Shown here: piece after piece, positions 10,275-18,658 of the stretch
Numbering within the stretch: position 1 is the first letter of the stretch
How the letters are laid out: every line of letters begins with the position of its first letter
Source: an uncultured Collinsella sp.
GTDB lineage: Bacteria > Actinomycetota > Coriobacteriia > Coriobacteriales > Coriobacteriaceae
Assembly: GCA_900547025.1 (NCBI GenBank)
Contig: UREZ01000004.1
Location: forward strand, 1 to 39,561
Direction: 5' to 3'
Length of the DNA: 39,561 nt
The notes under the pieces: generated by a model
Seen by the model: only the letters and a program-made list of their open reading frames with translations
What the model was told of the DNA's origin: nothing
The model's database searches: none
Made by a program: the position numbers and the translations under genes

Positions 10275-11513
10275 ATGTCATATTGGGAAAGGCGTTCCAT
10301 GCTACAAGTTTCTAACACCTCGTTTACAACGTCGGTTTCATCAAACGCCATGGCCGTGGTGGACTATCTGTCCAAAAGCATGATGTCGGCGCTGCCGTTT
10401 ATTGTCTGCGCGGCGTTGTTCCGCACCGTCGCTGTCATTATGGGCGAAGGCATGCTGGGCCTGTGGTCTGCCGATTCCGATATCTATCGCCTGTTCTACA
10501 GTTGGCTCTATAACGCCGGCTACTACTTTTTGCCCATTTATCTTGGTTGGGCGGCCGCCCGCCAGCTCGGTTGCTCGGAGCAGCTGGGCATGATGCTGGG
10601 CGGCGTATTGATTGCACCCGATTTACTCAAGCTTGTCGATGCCGCATCGACGACGGAGGCATCGATGACTTCCGTGTATGGTCTGCTTCCTGCGCCGGTC
10701 AACGATTACACGACGACTGTTATTCCGGTTCTCATCTCGGTGCCCGTGCTATGGCGAGTGGAGTGTTTCTTTAAGCGCGTTATCCCTAAGGCCGTGGCGT
10801 TTTCGTTCGTTCCGTTTGCGACCATGCTTGTCATGGTTCCGGTTTCGCTGTGTATTACGGCGCCGGCGGGCAGCTATCTGGGCATGCTGTTGGGCCAGCT
10901 TATGTTTATGCTTGGCAATTCCGGTGGCATCGTGTCGCTGCTCACGCTCATGGGGCTTGCTGCGGGCTGGGAGTTCCTAAAGATCGCCGGCGTCAGCAAC
11001 GTTGTCCTATCGCTCGCCTATGCGCAGTTTATGAGTGTGGGAACGGATTCGTGCATCCTGATCGCCGCGACGATGGCAACGTTCGCCGTTTGGGGCATGC
11101 CCTTTGGCGCGTCGCTTCGCGTTGCGGATAAGGACGAGAAGGCGCTCATGCTGGGCTATTCAATCTCGGGTGTTCTTGGCGGCGTAAGCGAGCCGGCGCT
11201 GTACGGTTGCGGCTTTAAATATGGCAGGTGCCTGACGTGCATGGCCATTGGCGGCGCCGTCGGAGGCCTTGTTGCGGCCGTGGGCCACGTTACGGCCTAT
11301 ACCATCGGCATGACGAATGTCCTTATGGTCATTGGCTTTGCCACGGGCGGCATCTCGAACCTGCTGTGGTGCTGCGCTGCCGGCGGTATGGCATTTGCGG
11401 TGTCTGCGGCGCCGAGCTACTGCTTTGGCGTGGTGCCGGCGAAGGGACAGACGACGGGGGACGGAGCCGATTCACCCGAAACCTCGAAGAGCGTGGCCGA
11501 AGTAAGCGCGTAA
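10275..11513 (+). CDS. PTS EIIC component, glucose/beta-glucoside type, stand-alone
   Basis: This 412-residue, very hydrophobic protein has about ten predicted membrane segments and the PTS EIIC substrate-site motif in GGVSEPALYGCGF (about residue 300). The glucose/beta-glucoside EIIC superfamily normally works with EIIB (phosphocysteine) and EIIA domains. Neither is fused here and neither lies nearby, so phosphorylating transport cannot be assumed. An AAAGGGAC precedes the ATG at 10275; an ATG at 10299 preceded by GGGAAAGG is a real alternative. The gap to accDA is only 16 bp, so it may be co-transcribed with the fatty-acid operon, which is an odd pairing. The substrate is unknown. Confidence 0.75.
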   Translation: MSYWERRSMLQVSNTSFTTSVSSNAMAVVDYLSKSMMSALPFIVCAALFRTVAVIMGEGMLGLWSADSDIYRLFYSWLYNAGYYFLPIYLGWAAARQLGCSEQLGMMLGGVLIAPDLLKLVDAASTTEASMTSVYGLLPAPVNDYTTTVIPVLISVPVLWRVECFFKRVIPKAVAFSFVPFATMLVMVPVSLCITAPAGSYLGMLLGQLMFMLGNSGGIVSLLTLMGLAAGWEFLKIAGVSNVVLSLAYAQFMSVGTDSCILIAATMATFAVWGMPFGASLRVADKDEKALMLGYSISGVLGGVSEPALYGCGFKYGRCLTCMAIGGAVGGLVAAVGHVTAYTIGMTNVLMVIGFATGGISNLLWCCAAGGMAFAVSAAPSYCFGVVPAKGQTTGDGADSPETSKSVAEVSA

Positions 11514-11551
11514 ACCTGTGCGACACAAGGACGATTCCTTTGCCATATTCC

Positions 11552-11586
11552 AAGGCCGTGGCCCGTGTGGGTTGTGGCCTTTTTTG
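11552..11586 (+). terminator. Rho-independent terminator after the fab-acc-EIIC operon
   Basis: AAGGCC pairs with GGCCTT through a stem extended by G-U pairs and CCC/GGG, closing on a GTGT loop. It is followed by six Ts. It separates the EIIC gene from the CDF transporter. Confidence 0.75.
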
Positions 11587-11660
11587 TATCTGAAGGACAA
11601 AGTGGCTACACTACAATCCGTTTGAGCAATAGATATATATAGGCAGTACCGTGGGGGCTG

Positions 11661-12821
11661 ATGAAGATGGTCGAGTGGATCGTTCGTCGTGCGCAGGGCG
11701 ACCGTGCGCGCGTGGGCACGTTGACGGGCATGGTGTGTATTCTCGCTAATGTTGCGCTTTGTGCTGCGAAGGGCGCAATTGGTGTGCTGTCGGGATCGGT
11801 TTCGATTGTGGCGGATGCCATGAACAACCTGTCCGATGCCAGCTCGAATATCGTGAGCGTGCTGGGCTTTAAGCTGGCGAGCAAGCCGGCGGACCCCGAG
11901 CATCCTTACGGACATGGCCGCTACGAGTATCTCTCGGGTCTGGTCGTGGCGGCGCTCGTGCTGCTGATCGGCGTTGAGCTGGTGAAGTCCTCGTTTGAGC
12001 GCATCATCCACCCCGAACCTGTCGAGTTCTCGCTTGCCCTGGTGGCAGTCCTGGCGCTTTCGATGGTCGTAAAGCTGTGGATGGCGGCCCTCAACCAAAA
12101 GCTCGGCGATCGCATTGAGTCCGAGACGCTGCATGCGACCGCGCAGGATTCCAAGAACGATGTCCTTGCCACAGGCGCCGTGTTGGCGTGCGCAATTGTT
12201 TCGCAGGTGACGCACATCAATCTTGACGCATGGGTCGGCCTTGCCGTTGGCGCCTATATTGGCTGGAGCGGTTTTGAGCTCATCCAGGATACGGTGAGCC
12301 CGCTTTTGGGCCAGTCGCCCGATCCTAAGCTGGTCAAGCACATTCGAGACAAGATCATGAGCTATCCCGGCGTTTTGGGCGTTCACGATTTGATGGTTCA
12401 CGACTACGGCCCGGGCAGGAAGTTTGCAAGTGCGCATGCCGAGATGGCGGCCGAGGACAGCCCGTTGGAAAGTCACGACACGCTCGATAACATCGAGCAG
12501 TCGTTTAGGGACGAAGACGGCATGATCGTTACGCTTCACTACGATCCCATCGTGACCGATGACCCCAAGCTGGCGAGCATGCGCTTGCGCATTCACGCCA
12601 TGGCCCAGGAGATCGATAGCCGCCTCTCGATTCATGACCTACGCTGTGTGCCGGGTCCTACGCACACCAACGTGATCTTTGACTGCGTGCGACCCTCGGA
12701 TCTGCGAATGAGCGCCGAGGACCTAAAGCACGAGTTGGCGAAACGGGTCGAGTCGGAATACCCCAAGTCGATTGCCAAGATTACGATCGACGAAGACTAC
12801 GTAGGGCATACCCACGAGTAA
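11661..12821 (+). CDS. Cation diffusion facilitator, probable Mn(II) exporter
   Basis: CDF proteins export divalent metal ions from the cytosol by proton antiport. The 386-residue protein has six predicted membrane helices followed by a long cytosolic region. The metal-site helices read ADAMNNLSD in TM2 (N-x3-D) and DSKND in TM5 (D-x3-D). The absence of the Zn-type histidine in both points to manganese, as in MntE/MneA-like members. The C-terminal part (about residues 210-386) is longer than in simple CDFs and looks like two successive dimerisation domains. The ATG at 11661 or 11667 follows GGGGG. It stands alone between a terminator and the phosphatase gene. The Mn assignment is inference from these residues. 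Confidence 0.72.
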   Translation: MKMVEWIVRRAQGDRARVGTLTGMVCILANVALCAAKGAIGVLSGSVSIVADAMNNLSDASSNIVSVLGFKLASKPADPEHPYGHGRYEYLSGLVVAALVLLIGVELVKSSFERIIHPEPVEFSLALVAVLALSMVVKLWMAALNQKLGDRIESETLHATAQDSKNDVLATGAVLACAIVSQVTHINLDAWVGLAVGAYIGWSGFELIQDTVSPLLGQSPDPKLVKHIRDKIMSYPGVLGVHDLMVHDYGPGRKFASAHAEMAAEDSPLESHDTLDNIEQSFRDEDGMIVTLHYDPIVTDDPKLASMRLRIHAMAQEIDSRLSIHDLRCVPGPTHTNVIFDCVRPSDLRMSAEDLKHELAKRVESEYPKSIAKITIDEDYVGHTHE

Positions 12822-12860
12822 GGCTGTGCCGGCAAAGCAGGTTATGCAGAAGGGGAGAGC

Positions 12861-13487
12861 ATGAAGAAGCTGTATCTACTCCGCCACGGTCAGACGGAGT
12901 TCAACGTCAAAAAGCTGGTCCAGGGTCGCTGCGATTCACCGCTCACCGACTTAGGCCGTCAGCAAGCCGGGATGGCAGCCGCATGGCTCAAAGCCCACGG
13001 CGTCGTCCCCGATAAAGTGGTCTCCTCCCCTTTGGGCCGAGCCATGGCCACGGCAAGCCTCGTCGCAACCGAGCTTCTCGGCGCAGACGCTGACGTTGAG
13101 CCCTGCGAAGGCATTATCGAGCGCTGCTATGGCACCTTCGAAGAGGGCCCGCACGACGCGCTACCCACCGACGTCTGGGATCCAGGCGAGGACTTAATCC
13201 CATTCGGAGGAGAAGGAAGCCAGGCGCTGCAAGAGCGCATGGTAGACACCCTCACCAATATCATGGACGCCGATGGTATCGAAACCCTTCTAGCAGTAAG
13301 CCACGGCAGCGCCAGCCGCCAATTCATCAAGGCTGCCGTCCCAGAGGACTTTGAGCTCCCAACAAAACTCCCCAACTGCGCCATCATGATCTTCGATTTC
13401 GATGAGGAAAAGTCGGGAGAAGAGGGCGATACGCCTCAATCCAAGTTTACCTTGCGGCAAATCATCGATCCCCAGCAAAGTCATTAG
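12861..13487 (+). CDS. Histidine phosphatase family protein (phosphoglycerate mutase-like)
   Basis: The 208-residue protein has the phosphohistidine signature LRHGQTEFN near its N-terminus, the SPLGRAMATA segment, an acidic ERCYGTFEEG segment and the second histidine in AVSHGSASR. The branch includes cofactor-dependent phosphoglycerate mutases, alpha-ribazole phosphatases and broad phosphatases. The sequence alone does not choose among them, although no cobalamin genes are nearby. GGGGAG precedes the ATG. The gene lies 39 bp downstream of the CDF gene and may be co-transcribed with it. Confidence 0.85.
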   Translation: MKKLYLLRHGQTEFNVKKLVQGRCDSPLTDLGRQQAGMAAAWLKAHGVVPDKVVSSPLGRAMATASLVATELLGADADVEPCEGIIERCYGTFEEGPHDALPTDVWDPGEDLIPFGGEGSQALQERMVDTLTNIMDADGIETLLAVSHGSASRQFIKAAVPEDFELPTKLPNCAIMIFDFDEEKSGEEGDTPQSKFTLRQIIDPQQSH

Positions 13488-13522
13488 CCTGAGCGAGCAG
13501 AGTTAAGCAGACATCAGCGTGT

Positions 13523-13677
13523 CGTCTCCCGAGCACGGCGAGGGCCGGAGAAATATATTAAGGTCATCGCGAGTTCCGCACGCAAAGGAGAGCACTTAAT
13601 GTGCTCTCCGTCTTGCGCAGGACTGTAGAGCAGGGACCTTAATATATTTCTCCGGCCCTCGCCGTGCTCGGGAGACG
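13523..13677. repeat. Large perfect palindrome with 43-bp arms
   Basis: Bases 13523-13565 and 13635-13677 are exact inverted copies (43 of 43). The 69-bp centre contains a second perfect hairpin (GGAGAGCAC / GTGCTCTCC) flanked by CGCAA / TTGCG. The arms begin CGTCTCCCGAGCACGG and end AATATATTAAGGTC. No coding potential or T tract is present, so it is not a normal terminator. It could be a MITE-like or REP-like element or a cruciform. It occupies much of the 449-bp gap between the phosphatase gene and rplC. Confidence 0.9.
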
Positions 13678-13726
13678 TGCCACGCACTTTACCTGCGTAA
13701 ACAATGTGAGTGAAATATGAATCTCG

Positions 13727-13753
13727 ATGGATACGCCCGCAGCCGTGTATACT
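13727..13753 (+). promoter_or_regulatory. 26-bp motif upstream of rplC, candidate promoter
   Basis: The motif begins ATGGATACGCCCG and ends CCGTGTATAC, and matches the copy upstream of rplB (15592-15617) at 23 of 26 positions. TATACT at 13748-13753 resembles a -10 hexamer. TGGATA 14 bp upstream is a poorly spaced -35. A shared promoter or a factor-binding site for the ribosomal protein cluster is inferred. Confidence 0.5.
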
Positions 13754-13864
13754 AAACAGCTGTGTGAAACCAGGGGAGTATTCTGGCTGGACAAAATGCC
13801 TGCTTAATAGGGTTGTCAGGTAGTCCGGGCGAAATACAAGGCTGGGGAGCACGTCGTGTAAGTA

Positions 13865-13916
13865 GTGGTCCTCTAGGGGCGTACGCTCGGTGGTGTACGC
13901 ATTGTCCCAAGACCAC
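13865..13916 (+). promoter_or_regulatory. Structured rplC leader
   Basis: GTGGTC (13865-13870) pairs with GACCAC (13911-13916), enclosing GCGTAC (13879-13884) paired with GTACGC (13895-13900). The nested hairpin ends 20 bp before the first rplC start. It is a candidate for ribosomal-protein autoregulation, for example by L4 as in the E. coli S10 leader. That role is inferred from position only. Confidence 0.4.
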
Positions 13917-13936
13917 GCGAGAGTTGGGATCATATC

Positions 13937-14557
13937 TTGATCAGCATGATTCTCGGCCGCAAGATTGGCATGACCCAGGTTTGGGACGAGGACGACAACG
14001 TCGTTCCCGTCACGGTCATCCAGGCTGGCCCCTGCGCTGTCTCGCAGGTTAAAACTCAGGCAACCGACGGCTATGACGCCGTCCAGATCGGTTTCGGCGA
14101 CATCAAGGCCAAGAACGTGAACAAGCCCATGGCTGGTCACTTCGCCAAGGCTGGCGTCGAGCCTGTCCGCTTCCTTCGTGAGGTCCGCGTCGAGAACGGC
14201 GAGGAGCACAAGGTCGGCGAGGTCGTCACCGTCGCTGATTTCGCTGATGTCGAGAAGGTCGACGTCATCGGTACCTCCAAGGGTAAGGGCTTCCAGGGTC
14301 GCATCAAGCGCTGGGGTCAGCGCCGCGGTCCTATGACGCATGGTTCTCACTTCCAGCGTCACCCCGGTTCTATCGGTCAGTGCGCCTATCCTGCGCGCGT
14401 CCTCAAGGGCGTCAAGATGGCCGGTCACATGGGTAACGAGCGCGTTACCGTCAAGAACCTTTCCGTTGTCCGCATCGATGCCGAGCAGAACCTCATCTTG
14501 GTCAAGGGCGCTGTCCCGGGTGCCAAGAATGGTCTCGTCGCCATCCGTATGGCCTAA
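13937..14557 (+). CDS. rplC: 50S ribosomal protein L3
   Basis: L3 nucleates 23S rRNA folding near the peptidyl-transferase centre. The 206-residue protein has [12 protein letters not shown] at its start and the conserved loop [13 protein letters not shown]...[19 protein letters not shown] at 13937 is taken as the start because TTGGGA lies about 7 bp upstream. The ATG at 13946 has no well-spaced Shine-Dalgarno but is possible. It heads the cluster; the usual upstream rpsJ is absent. Confidence 0.95.
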   Translation: MISMILGRKIGMTQVWDEDDNVVPVTVIQAGPCAVSQVKTQATDGYDAVQIGFGDIKAKNVNKPMAGHFAKAGVEPVRFLREVRVENGEEHKVGEVVTVADFADVEKVDVIGTSKGKGFQGRIKRWGQRRGPMTHGSHFQRHPGSIGQCAYPARVLKGVKMAGHMGNERVTVKNLSVVRIDAEQNLILVKGAVPGAKNGLVAIRMA

Positions 14558-14603
14558 GGGCCCAGCCCATTTAGCCCAGCGTCATACCAAGGAGAACACT
14601 TAA

Positions 14604-15230
14604 ATGGCAAAGTTTGAAGTAAAGAACAGCGAGGGCAAGAAGGTCGCCGAGGCCGAGCTCGCCGCTGAGGTGTACGGCATCGAGCCGAACATCCACGTTA
14701 TGCACCACATCGTCAAGTGCCAGATGGCCTCTTGGCGTCAGGGCACCCAGTCCGCTAAGGGCCGCTCTGAGGTTTCCGGTGGCGGCAAGAAGCCTTGGCG
14801 TCAGAAGGGCACCGGCCGTGCCCGCCAGGGTTCCATCCGTGCTGCCCAGTGGCGTCACGGTGGCGTCGTCTTCGCCCCCAAGCCCCGTTCCTACGCTAAG
14901 CGTATGAACAACAAGGAGGTCAAGCTGGCTATGCGCTCCGCGCTGTCCGCCAAGCTGGCCGATGGCGAGCTCGTGCTCGTCGACGACTACGGCTTCGAGA
15001 AGCCTTCCACCAAGGCTGCCGTCGCCATGCTCAAGGCTCTCGGCCTTGAGGGCAAGCGTCTGACCATCATCGTTCGCGATGAGGACGTCAACGCCTACCT
15101 GTCGTTCCGCAACATTCCCAAGACGTTCATCATCACCGCTGACGAGGCCAACACCTACGATCTCGTCAACAACAACGCCGTGCTGATGCCCGCCGACATC
15201 GCCGCTCACTTCGGGGAGGTGCTTGCATAA
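14604..15230 (+). CDS. rplD: 50S ribosomal protein L4
   Basis: L4 is an early-assembly protein lining the exit tunnel and, in E. coli, the translational/transcriptional autoregulator of the S10 operon. The 208-residue protein has the tunnel-loop motif KKPWRQKGTGRARQGS followed by RHGGVVFAPKPRSY. AAGGAGA lies 8 bp upstream. The 46-bp gap from rplC holds no obvious structure. Its stop abuts the rplW start. Confidence 0.96.
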   Translation: MAKFEVKNSEGKKVAEAELAAEVYGIEPNIHVMHHIVKCQMASWRQGTQSAKGRSEVSGGGKKPWRQKGTGRARQGSIRAAQWRHGGVVFAPKPRSYAKRMNNKEVKLAMRSALSAKLADGELVLVDDYGFEKPSTKAAVAMLKALGLEGKRLTIIVRDEDVNAYLSFRNIPKTFIITADEANTYDLVNNNAVLMPADIAAHFGEVLA

Positions 15231-15518
15231 ATGACCGCCCACGAGATCATCATCCGTCCGATCGTGTCCGAGCGTTCCTTCTCCGGCATGGAGCTGAACA
15301 AGTACACGTTCGAGGTCGCCAAGGATGCTAACAAGTATCAGATCAAGGACGCTGTCGAGGAGATCTTCGGCGTCAAGGTCGTTCGCGTGAACACCCTGAC
15401 GGTCAAGCCCAAGACCAAGCGTGTGCGCTATGTCGCCGGCAAGACCCGTTCTTGGAAGAAGGCCATCGTCACGCTGGCCGAGGGCGACACCATCGAGGTC
15501 TTTGGCAACCAGGCCTAA
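15231..15518 (+). CDS. rplW: 50S ribosomal protein L23
   Basis: L23 sits at the tunnel exit and docks trigger factor and SRP. The 95-residue protein contains IIRPIVSERSF, KYTFEVAKDANKYQIKDAVEEIF and the extended-loop segment KPKTKRVRYVAGKTRSWKKA. The ATG directly follows the rplD stop, and GGGGAGG inside rplD is its Shine-Dalgarno, so the two are translationally coupled. Confidence 0.96.
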   Translation: MTAHEIIIRPIVSERSFSGMELNKYTFEVAKDANKYQIKDAVEEIFGVKVVRVNTLTVKPKTKRVRYVAGKTRSWKKAIVTLAEGDTIEVFGNQA

Positions 15519-15535
15519 GACTCGCTGCTGTTGAG

Positions 15536-15573
15536 TGAGCTCATGCCTCCCAAATAGGGGAGGCGGGAGCTCA
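15536..15573 (+). promoter_or_regulatory. Hairpin in the rplW-rplB gap
   Basis: TGAGCTC-AT-GCCTCCC pairs with GGGAGGC-GG-GAGCTCA around the loop AAATAG. Only four Ts follow, so it could be a partial terminator, an RNA-processing site or a regulatory stem. It lies 18 bp before the 26-bp motif that recurs upstream of rplC. Together they suggest that transcription is interrupted and restarted ahead of rplB. Confidence 0.6.
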
Positions 15574-15591
15574 AGGTTTTGGGCGTATAAA

Positions 15592-15617
15592 ATGGACACG
15601 CCCGGAACCGTGTATAC
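15592..15617 (+). promoter_or_regulatory. 26-bp motif upstream of rplB, candidate promoter
   Basis: This is the second copy of the motif at 13727-13752: it begins ATGGACACGCCCG and ends CCGTGTATAC, with only three differences. It lies about 80 bp before the rplB start. It probably marks an internal promoter; the -35/-10 spacing (TGGACA, 14 bp, TATACG) is not classical. Confidence 0.5.
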
Positions 15618-15697
15618 GTCCGGTGTCATCGCACCCGAGGCAGAACCTCGAATCCCTGTCTGCGATGGCTAACGGATTCCTATTGAAAGGGATTGTA

Positions 15698-16528
15698 ATG
15701 GCTGTAAAGCACCTTAAGCCGACCTCCGCTGGTAGGCGTTGGCAGACGATCTCCGACTTCTCCGAGATCACCTGCACCAAGCCCGAGAAGTCTCTTCTCG
15801 AGCCCCTGCCCAAGAAGGCCGGTCGTAACAACAACGGCCGCATCACCACCCGCCACCAGGGCGGCGGCGTGAAGCGTCGTTACCGCGTGATCGACTTCAA
15901 GCGCAACAAGGACGGCGTGCCCGCCAAGGTTGCCACGATCGAGTACGATCCGAACCGTTCCGCTCGCATCGCTCTGCTGCACTACGCTGACGGTGAGAAG
16001 CGCTACATCCTGGCCCCCAAGGGCCTCGAGGTCGGTCAGACCATCATGTCCGGTTCTGACGCCGACATCAAGCCGGGCAACGCTCTGCCCCTCGCCGACA
16101 TCCCCGTCGGTACGCTCATCCACGCCGTCGAGTTCCAGCCGGGCAAGGGCGCTGCTATCGCCCGTTCCGCCGGTAACTCCTGCCAGCTGATGGGTAAGGA
16201 GGGCAAGTACGCTATCGTCCGTATGCCTTCCTCCGAGATGCGCCGCATCCTCGTTACCTGCCGCGCCACCGTCGGTGAGGTCGGCAACGCCGATCACTCC
16301 AACATCGTCATCGGCAAGGCCGGCCGTAAGCGTCACATGAACGTGCGCCCGACCGTCCGCGGTACCGTCATGAACCCTGTCGACCACCCGCACGGCGGTG
16401 GCGAGGGCAAGAACCACACCTCTGGTCGTCCCTCTGTTACCCCCTGGGGTAAGCCGACGAAGGGCCTTCGTACGCGCAAGAAGAAGAAGGTCTCGAACCA
16501 GCACATCATTCGTCGCCGTAAGAAGTAA
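15698..16528 (+). CDS. rplB: 50S ribosomal protein L2
   Basis: L2 binds 23S rRNA domain IV and is needed for subunit association and peptidyl transfer. The 276-residue protein has [34 protein letters not shown], and the conserved [14 protein letters not shown] loop with its essential His. It ends with the basic [24 protein letters not shown] tail. The ATG at 15698 follows GAAAGGGA. Upstream is a 179-bp gap with a hairpin and the repeated 26-bp motif, unusual in an otherwise tight cluster. Confidence 0.97.
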   Translation: MAVKHLKPTSAGRRWQTISDFSEITCTKPEKSLLEPLPKKAGRNNNGRITTRHQGGGVKRRYRVIDFKRNKDGVPAKVATIEYDPNRSARIALLHYADGEKRYILAPKGLEVGQTIMSGSDADIKPGNALPLADIPVGTLIHAVEFQPGKGAAIARSAGNSCQLMGKEGKYAIVRMPSSEMRRILVTCRATVGEVGNADHSNIVIGKAGRKRHMNVRPTVRGTVMNPVDHPHGGGEGKNHTSGRPSVTPWGKPTKGLRTRKKKKVSNQHIIRRRKK

Positions 16529-16560
16529 TTTCGGATACCGAGTTTTAGGAGAAAGCACTT

Positions 16561-16821
16561 ATGAGCAGAAGTCTCAAAAAGGGCCCGTTCGTGGAGACTC
16601 GCCTTCTCTCGCGTATCACCGCGATGAACGAGGCTGGCAAGAAGGACGTCGTGAAGACCTGGTCCCGCGCGTCCACCATCTTCCCCGAGATGGTTGGTCA
16701 CACCATCGCCGTCCACGACGGCCGCAAGCATGTGCCCGTGTATGTTACCGAGTCCATGGTTGGTCACAAGCTCGGCGAGTTCGCGCCGACTCGTACGTTC
16801 CGTGGCCACAAGGCCAAATAG
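16561..16821 (+). CDS. rpsS: 30S ribosomal protein S19
   Basis: S19 binds the 16S rRNA head next to S13. The 86-residue protein has [45 protein letters not shown] and the C-terminal [15 protein letters not shown], all family-typical. AGGAGAA lies 7 bp upstream of the ATG. Confidence 0.97.
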   Translation: MSRSLKKGPFVETRLLSRITAMNEAGKKDVVKTWSRASTIFPEMVGHTIAVHDGRKHVPVYVTESMVGHKLGEFAPTRTFRGHKAK

Positions 16822-16835
16822 GGGGTTAACCGTAA

Positions 16836-17207
16836 ATGGCAACTAAGTCTATTGAAACTGAGGCCACCGAGGTTCGCGCCGTCGCTAAGTACGTGCGTGT
16901 TTCCCCCAGCAAGGCCCGCCTGGTGGTCGATCTGATCCGCCGCAAGCCTGTTGCTCAGGCCTTCGACATCCTCCACTTCTGCGACCGCGCCGTCGCCGTG
17001 GATGTCGAGAAGGTTCTCCGTTCCGCCGTTGCGAACGCCGAGAACAACAACGGTCTGCGTGCCGACAACCTGGTTGTCGCCGCTGCCTATGTTGACGAGG
17101 GTCCGACGCTTAAGCGCATCCGTCCCCGCGCCAAGGGTTCCGCTTCTCGCATTCTGAAGCGTACTTCCCACATCACCGTCGTCGTTGCTCCTCGAAAGGA
17201 GGCGTAA
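16836..17207 (+). CDS. rplV: 50S ribosomal protein L22
   Basis: L22 contributes its long beta-hairpin to the exit tunnel. The 123-residue protein shows [19 protein letters not shown], the [11 protein letters not shown] segment, and a hairpin ending [31 protein letters not shown] tract at the rpsS stop is the likely ribosome-binding site. The start of rpsC follows 6 bp after its stop. Confidence 0.96.
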   Translation: MATKSIETEATEVRAVAKYVRVSPSKARLVVDLIRRKPVAQAFDILHFCDRAVAVDVEKVLRSAVANAENNNGLRADNLVVAAAYVDEGPTLKRIRPRAKGSASRILKRTSHITVVVAPRKEA

Positions 17208-17213
17208 AGCTGT

Positions 17214-17924
17214 ATGGGTCAGAAAGTCTACCCCACCGGCTTCCGTCTTGGCATCACCGAGAACTGGCGCTCCCGCTGGTTCGCAGAGAAGGATTACGCT
17301 AAGACCCTCGGTAACGATCTCGAGATCCGCAAGTACCTCGAGAAGCGTCTTTCCCGCGCAGCTGTCTCCCGCGTCGAGATCGAGCGCGCTGGCGACAAGG
17401 TGAAGGTCATCATCCTCACCGCTCGCCCCGGCGTTGTCATCGGTAAGAAGGGTGCCGAGATCGATACCCTCCGCACCGAGCTCGAGAAGGTCGCTGGCGT
17501 CTCCAAGGGCCAGCTCTCCGTCGACGTTGTCGAGATCAAGCGCCCCGAGCTCGACGCCAACCTCGTTGCTCAGTCTATCGCCGAGCAGCTCGAGGGCCGC
17601 GTTGCCTTCCGTCGCGCTATGCGCAAGGCTGTCCAGTCTGCCCGCAAGGCCGGCGCTAAGGGCATCCGTATCCAGTGCTCCGGTCGTCTCGGCGGTGCCG
17701 AGATGGGCCGTCGTGAGTGGTACCGCGAGGGTCGCGTGCCTCTGCACACCCTCCGTGCCAAGATCGACTACGGCACGGCTGTCGCCAGCACCACCATGGG
17801 CGCTTGCGGCGTGAAGGTCTGGATCTACCTGGGCGAGAAGCTCCCGGGCCAGCCTGTTCCCAACCCTGCACTCGAGGGCTCTTCCCGTCCTCGTCGTCGT
17901 AACTCCGAGAGGAGGGGTCAGTAG
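17214..17924 (+). CDS. rpsC: 30S ribosomal protein S3
   Basis: S3 forms part of the mRNA entry site. The 236-residue protein has [13 protein letters not shown] at its start, a KH domain with [15 protein letters not shown], and the C-terminal domain with [29 protein letters not shown] inside the 3' end of rplV serves as its Shine-Dalgarno. It ends with a short Arg/Ser-rich tail and its TAG overlaps the GTG start of rplP by one base. Confidence 0.96.
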   Translation: MGQKVYPTGFRLGITENWRSRWFAEKDYAKTLGNDLEIRKYLEKRLSRAAVSRVEIERAGDKVKVIILTARPGVVIGKKGAEIDTLRTELEKVAGVSKGQLSVDVVEIKRPELDANLVAQSIAEQLEGRVAFRRAMRKAVQSARKAGAKGIRIQCSGRLGGAEMGRREWYREGRVPLHTLRAKIDYGTAVASTTMGACGVKVWIYLGEKLPGQPVPNPALEGSSRPRRRNSERRGQ

Positions 17925-18427
17925 TGCTTGCCCCTAAGCGTATTCTTCACCGCAAGGTGCAGCGTGGCTCCATGAAGGGCCAGGCCAAGGGTAATACCGA
18001 GCTGCATTTCGGCGAGTTTGGTATCCAGGCTCTCGAGGCCCATTGGATCACCAACCGTCAGATCGAGGCCGCTCGTATTGCCATGACCCGCTACATGAAG
18101 CGTGGCGGTCGTGTCTACATCACGATCTTCCCCGATAAGCCCATCACCAAGAAGCCTGCCGAGACTCGCATGGGTTCTGGTAAGGGTAACCCCGAGGAGT
18201 GGGTGGCCGTCGTCAAGCCCGGCCGCATCATGTTCGAGGTCAAGGGTGTTCCCGAGGAGGTCGCTCGCGAGGCTCTGCGTCTTGCGCAGCACAAGCTCCC
18301 CATCAAGACCAAGATTGTTGCTGCCAAGAACGCTGAGCAGCGCATCGAGAAGGAGATGGCTGAGGAGGCCGCTCTCGAGGCCAAGTGGGCTGCTGAGGAC
18401 GCCGCCGCCGCCAAGGAGGAGAACTAA
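17924..18427 (+). CDS. rplP: 50S ribosomal protein L16 with an acidic C-terminal tail
   Basis: L16 organises the A-site region of 23S rRNA. The core has [54 protein letters not shown] and [20 protein letters not shown]. The protein is 167 residues, whereas the family is usually about 136-140. The extra ~28 residues form an Ala/Glu/Lys-rich tail (from about residue 138). The GTG start overlaps the rpsC stop, and the TAATG junction overlaps rpmC, so all three are translationally coupled. Confidence 0.95.
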   Translation: MLAPKRILHRKVQRGSMKGQAKGNTELHFGEFGIQALEAHWITNRQIEAARIAMTRYMKRGGRVYITIFPDKPITKKPAETRMGSGKGNPEEWVAVVKPGRIMFEVKGVPEEVAREALRLAQHKLPIKTKIVAAKNAEQRIEKEMAEEAALEAKWAAEDAAAAKEEN

Positions 18428-18642
18428 TGAAGCCCGCAGAGATTCGTGAGCTCTCGGACGCTCAGCTCGTTGAGAAGCTGAAGGAAATGCGCGCCGAGCT
18501 CTTTAACCTTCGTTTCCAGATGGCCACCAGCCAGCTGGACAACACCGCTCGCGTCAACACCGTGAAGAAGGACATCGCTCGCGTCCTCACGGAGCAGCGC
18601 GCCCGCGAGATCGCAGCGGAGAAGTCCGCTGTCGCCGAGTAG
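18427..18642 (+). CDS. rpmC: 50S ribosomal protein L29
   Basis: L29 is a small helical protein near the tunnel exit beside L23. The 71-residue sequence has EIRELSDAQLVEKLKEMRAELFNLRFQMATSQLDN and the usual basic middle (VKKDIARVLTEQ). The ATG overlaps the rplP stop (TAATG), and AAGGAGGAG in rplP provides the Shine-Dalgarno. Confidence 0.95.
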   Translation: MKPAEIRELSDAQLVEKLKEMRAELFNLRFQMATSQLDNTARVNTVKKDIARVLTEQRAREIAAEKSAVAE

Positions 18643-18658
18643 GACCTAAGGAGAGAAC

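Noticed and set aside
13678..13936. A hidden or degraded rpsJ (S10) before rplC
   Set aside because: The gap is too short and no S10-like peptide is found in any frame.
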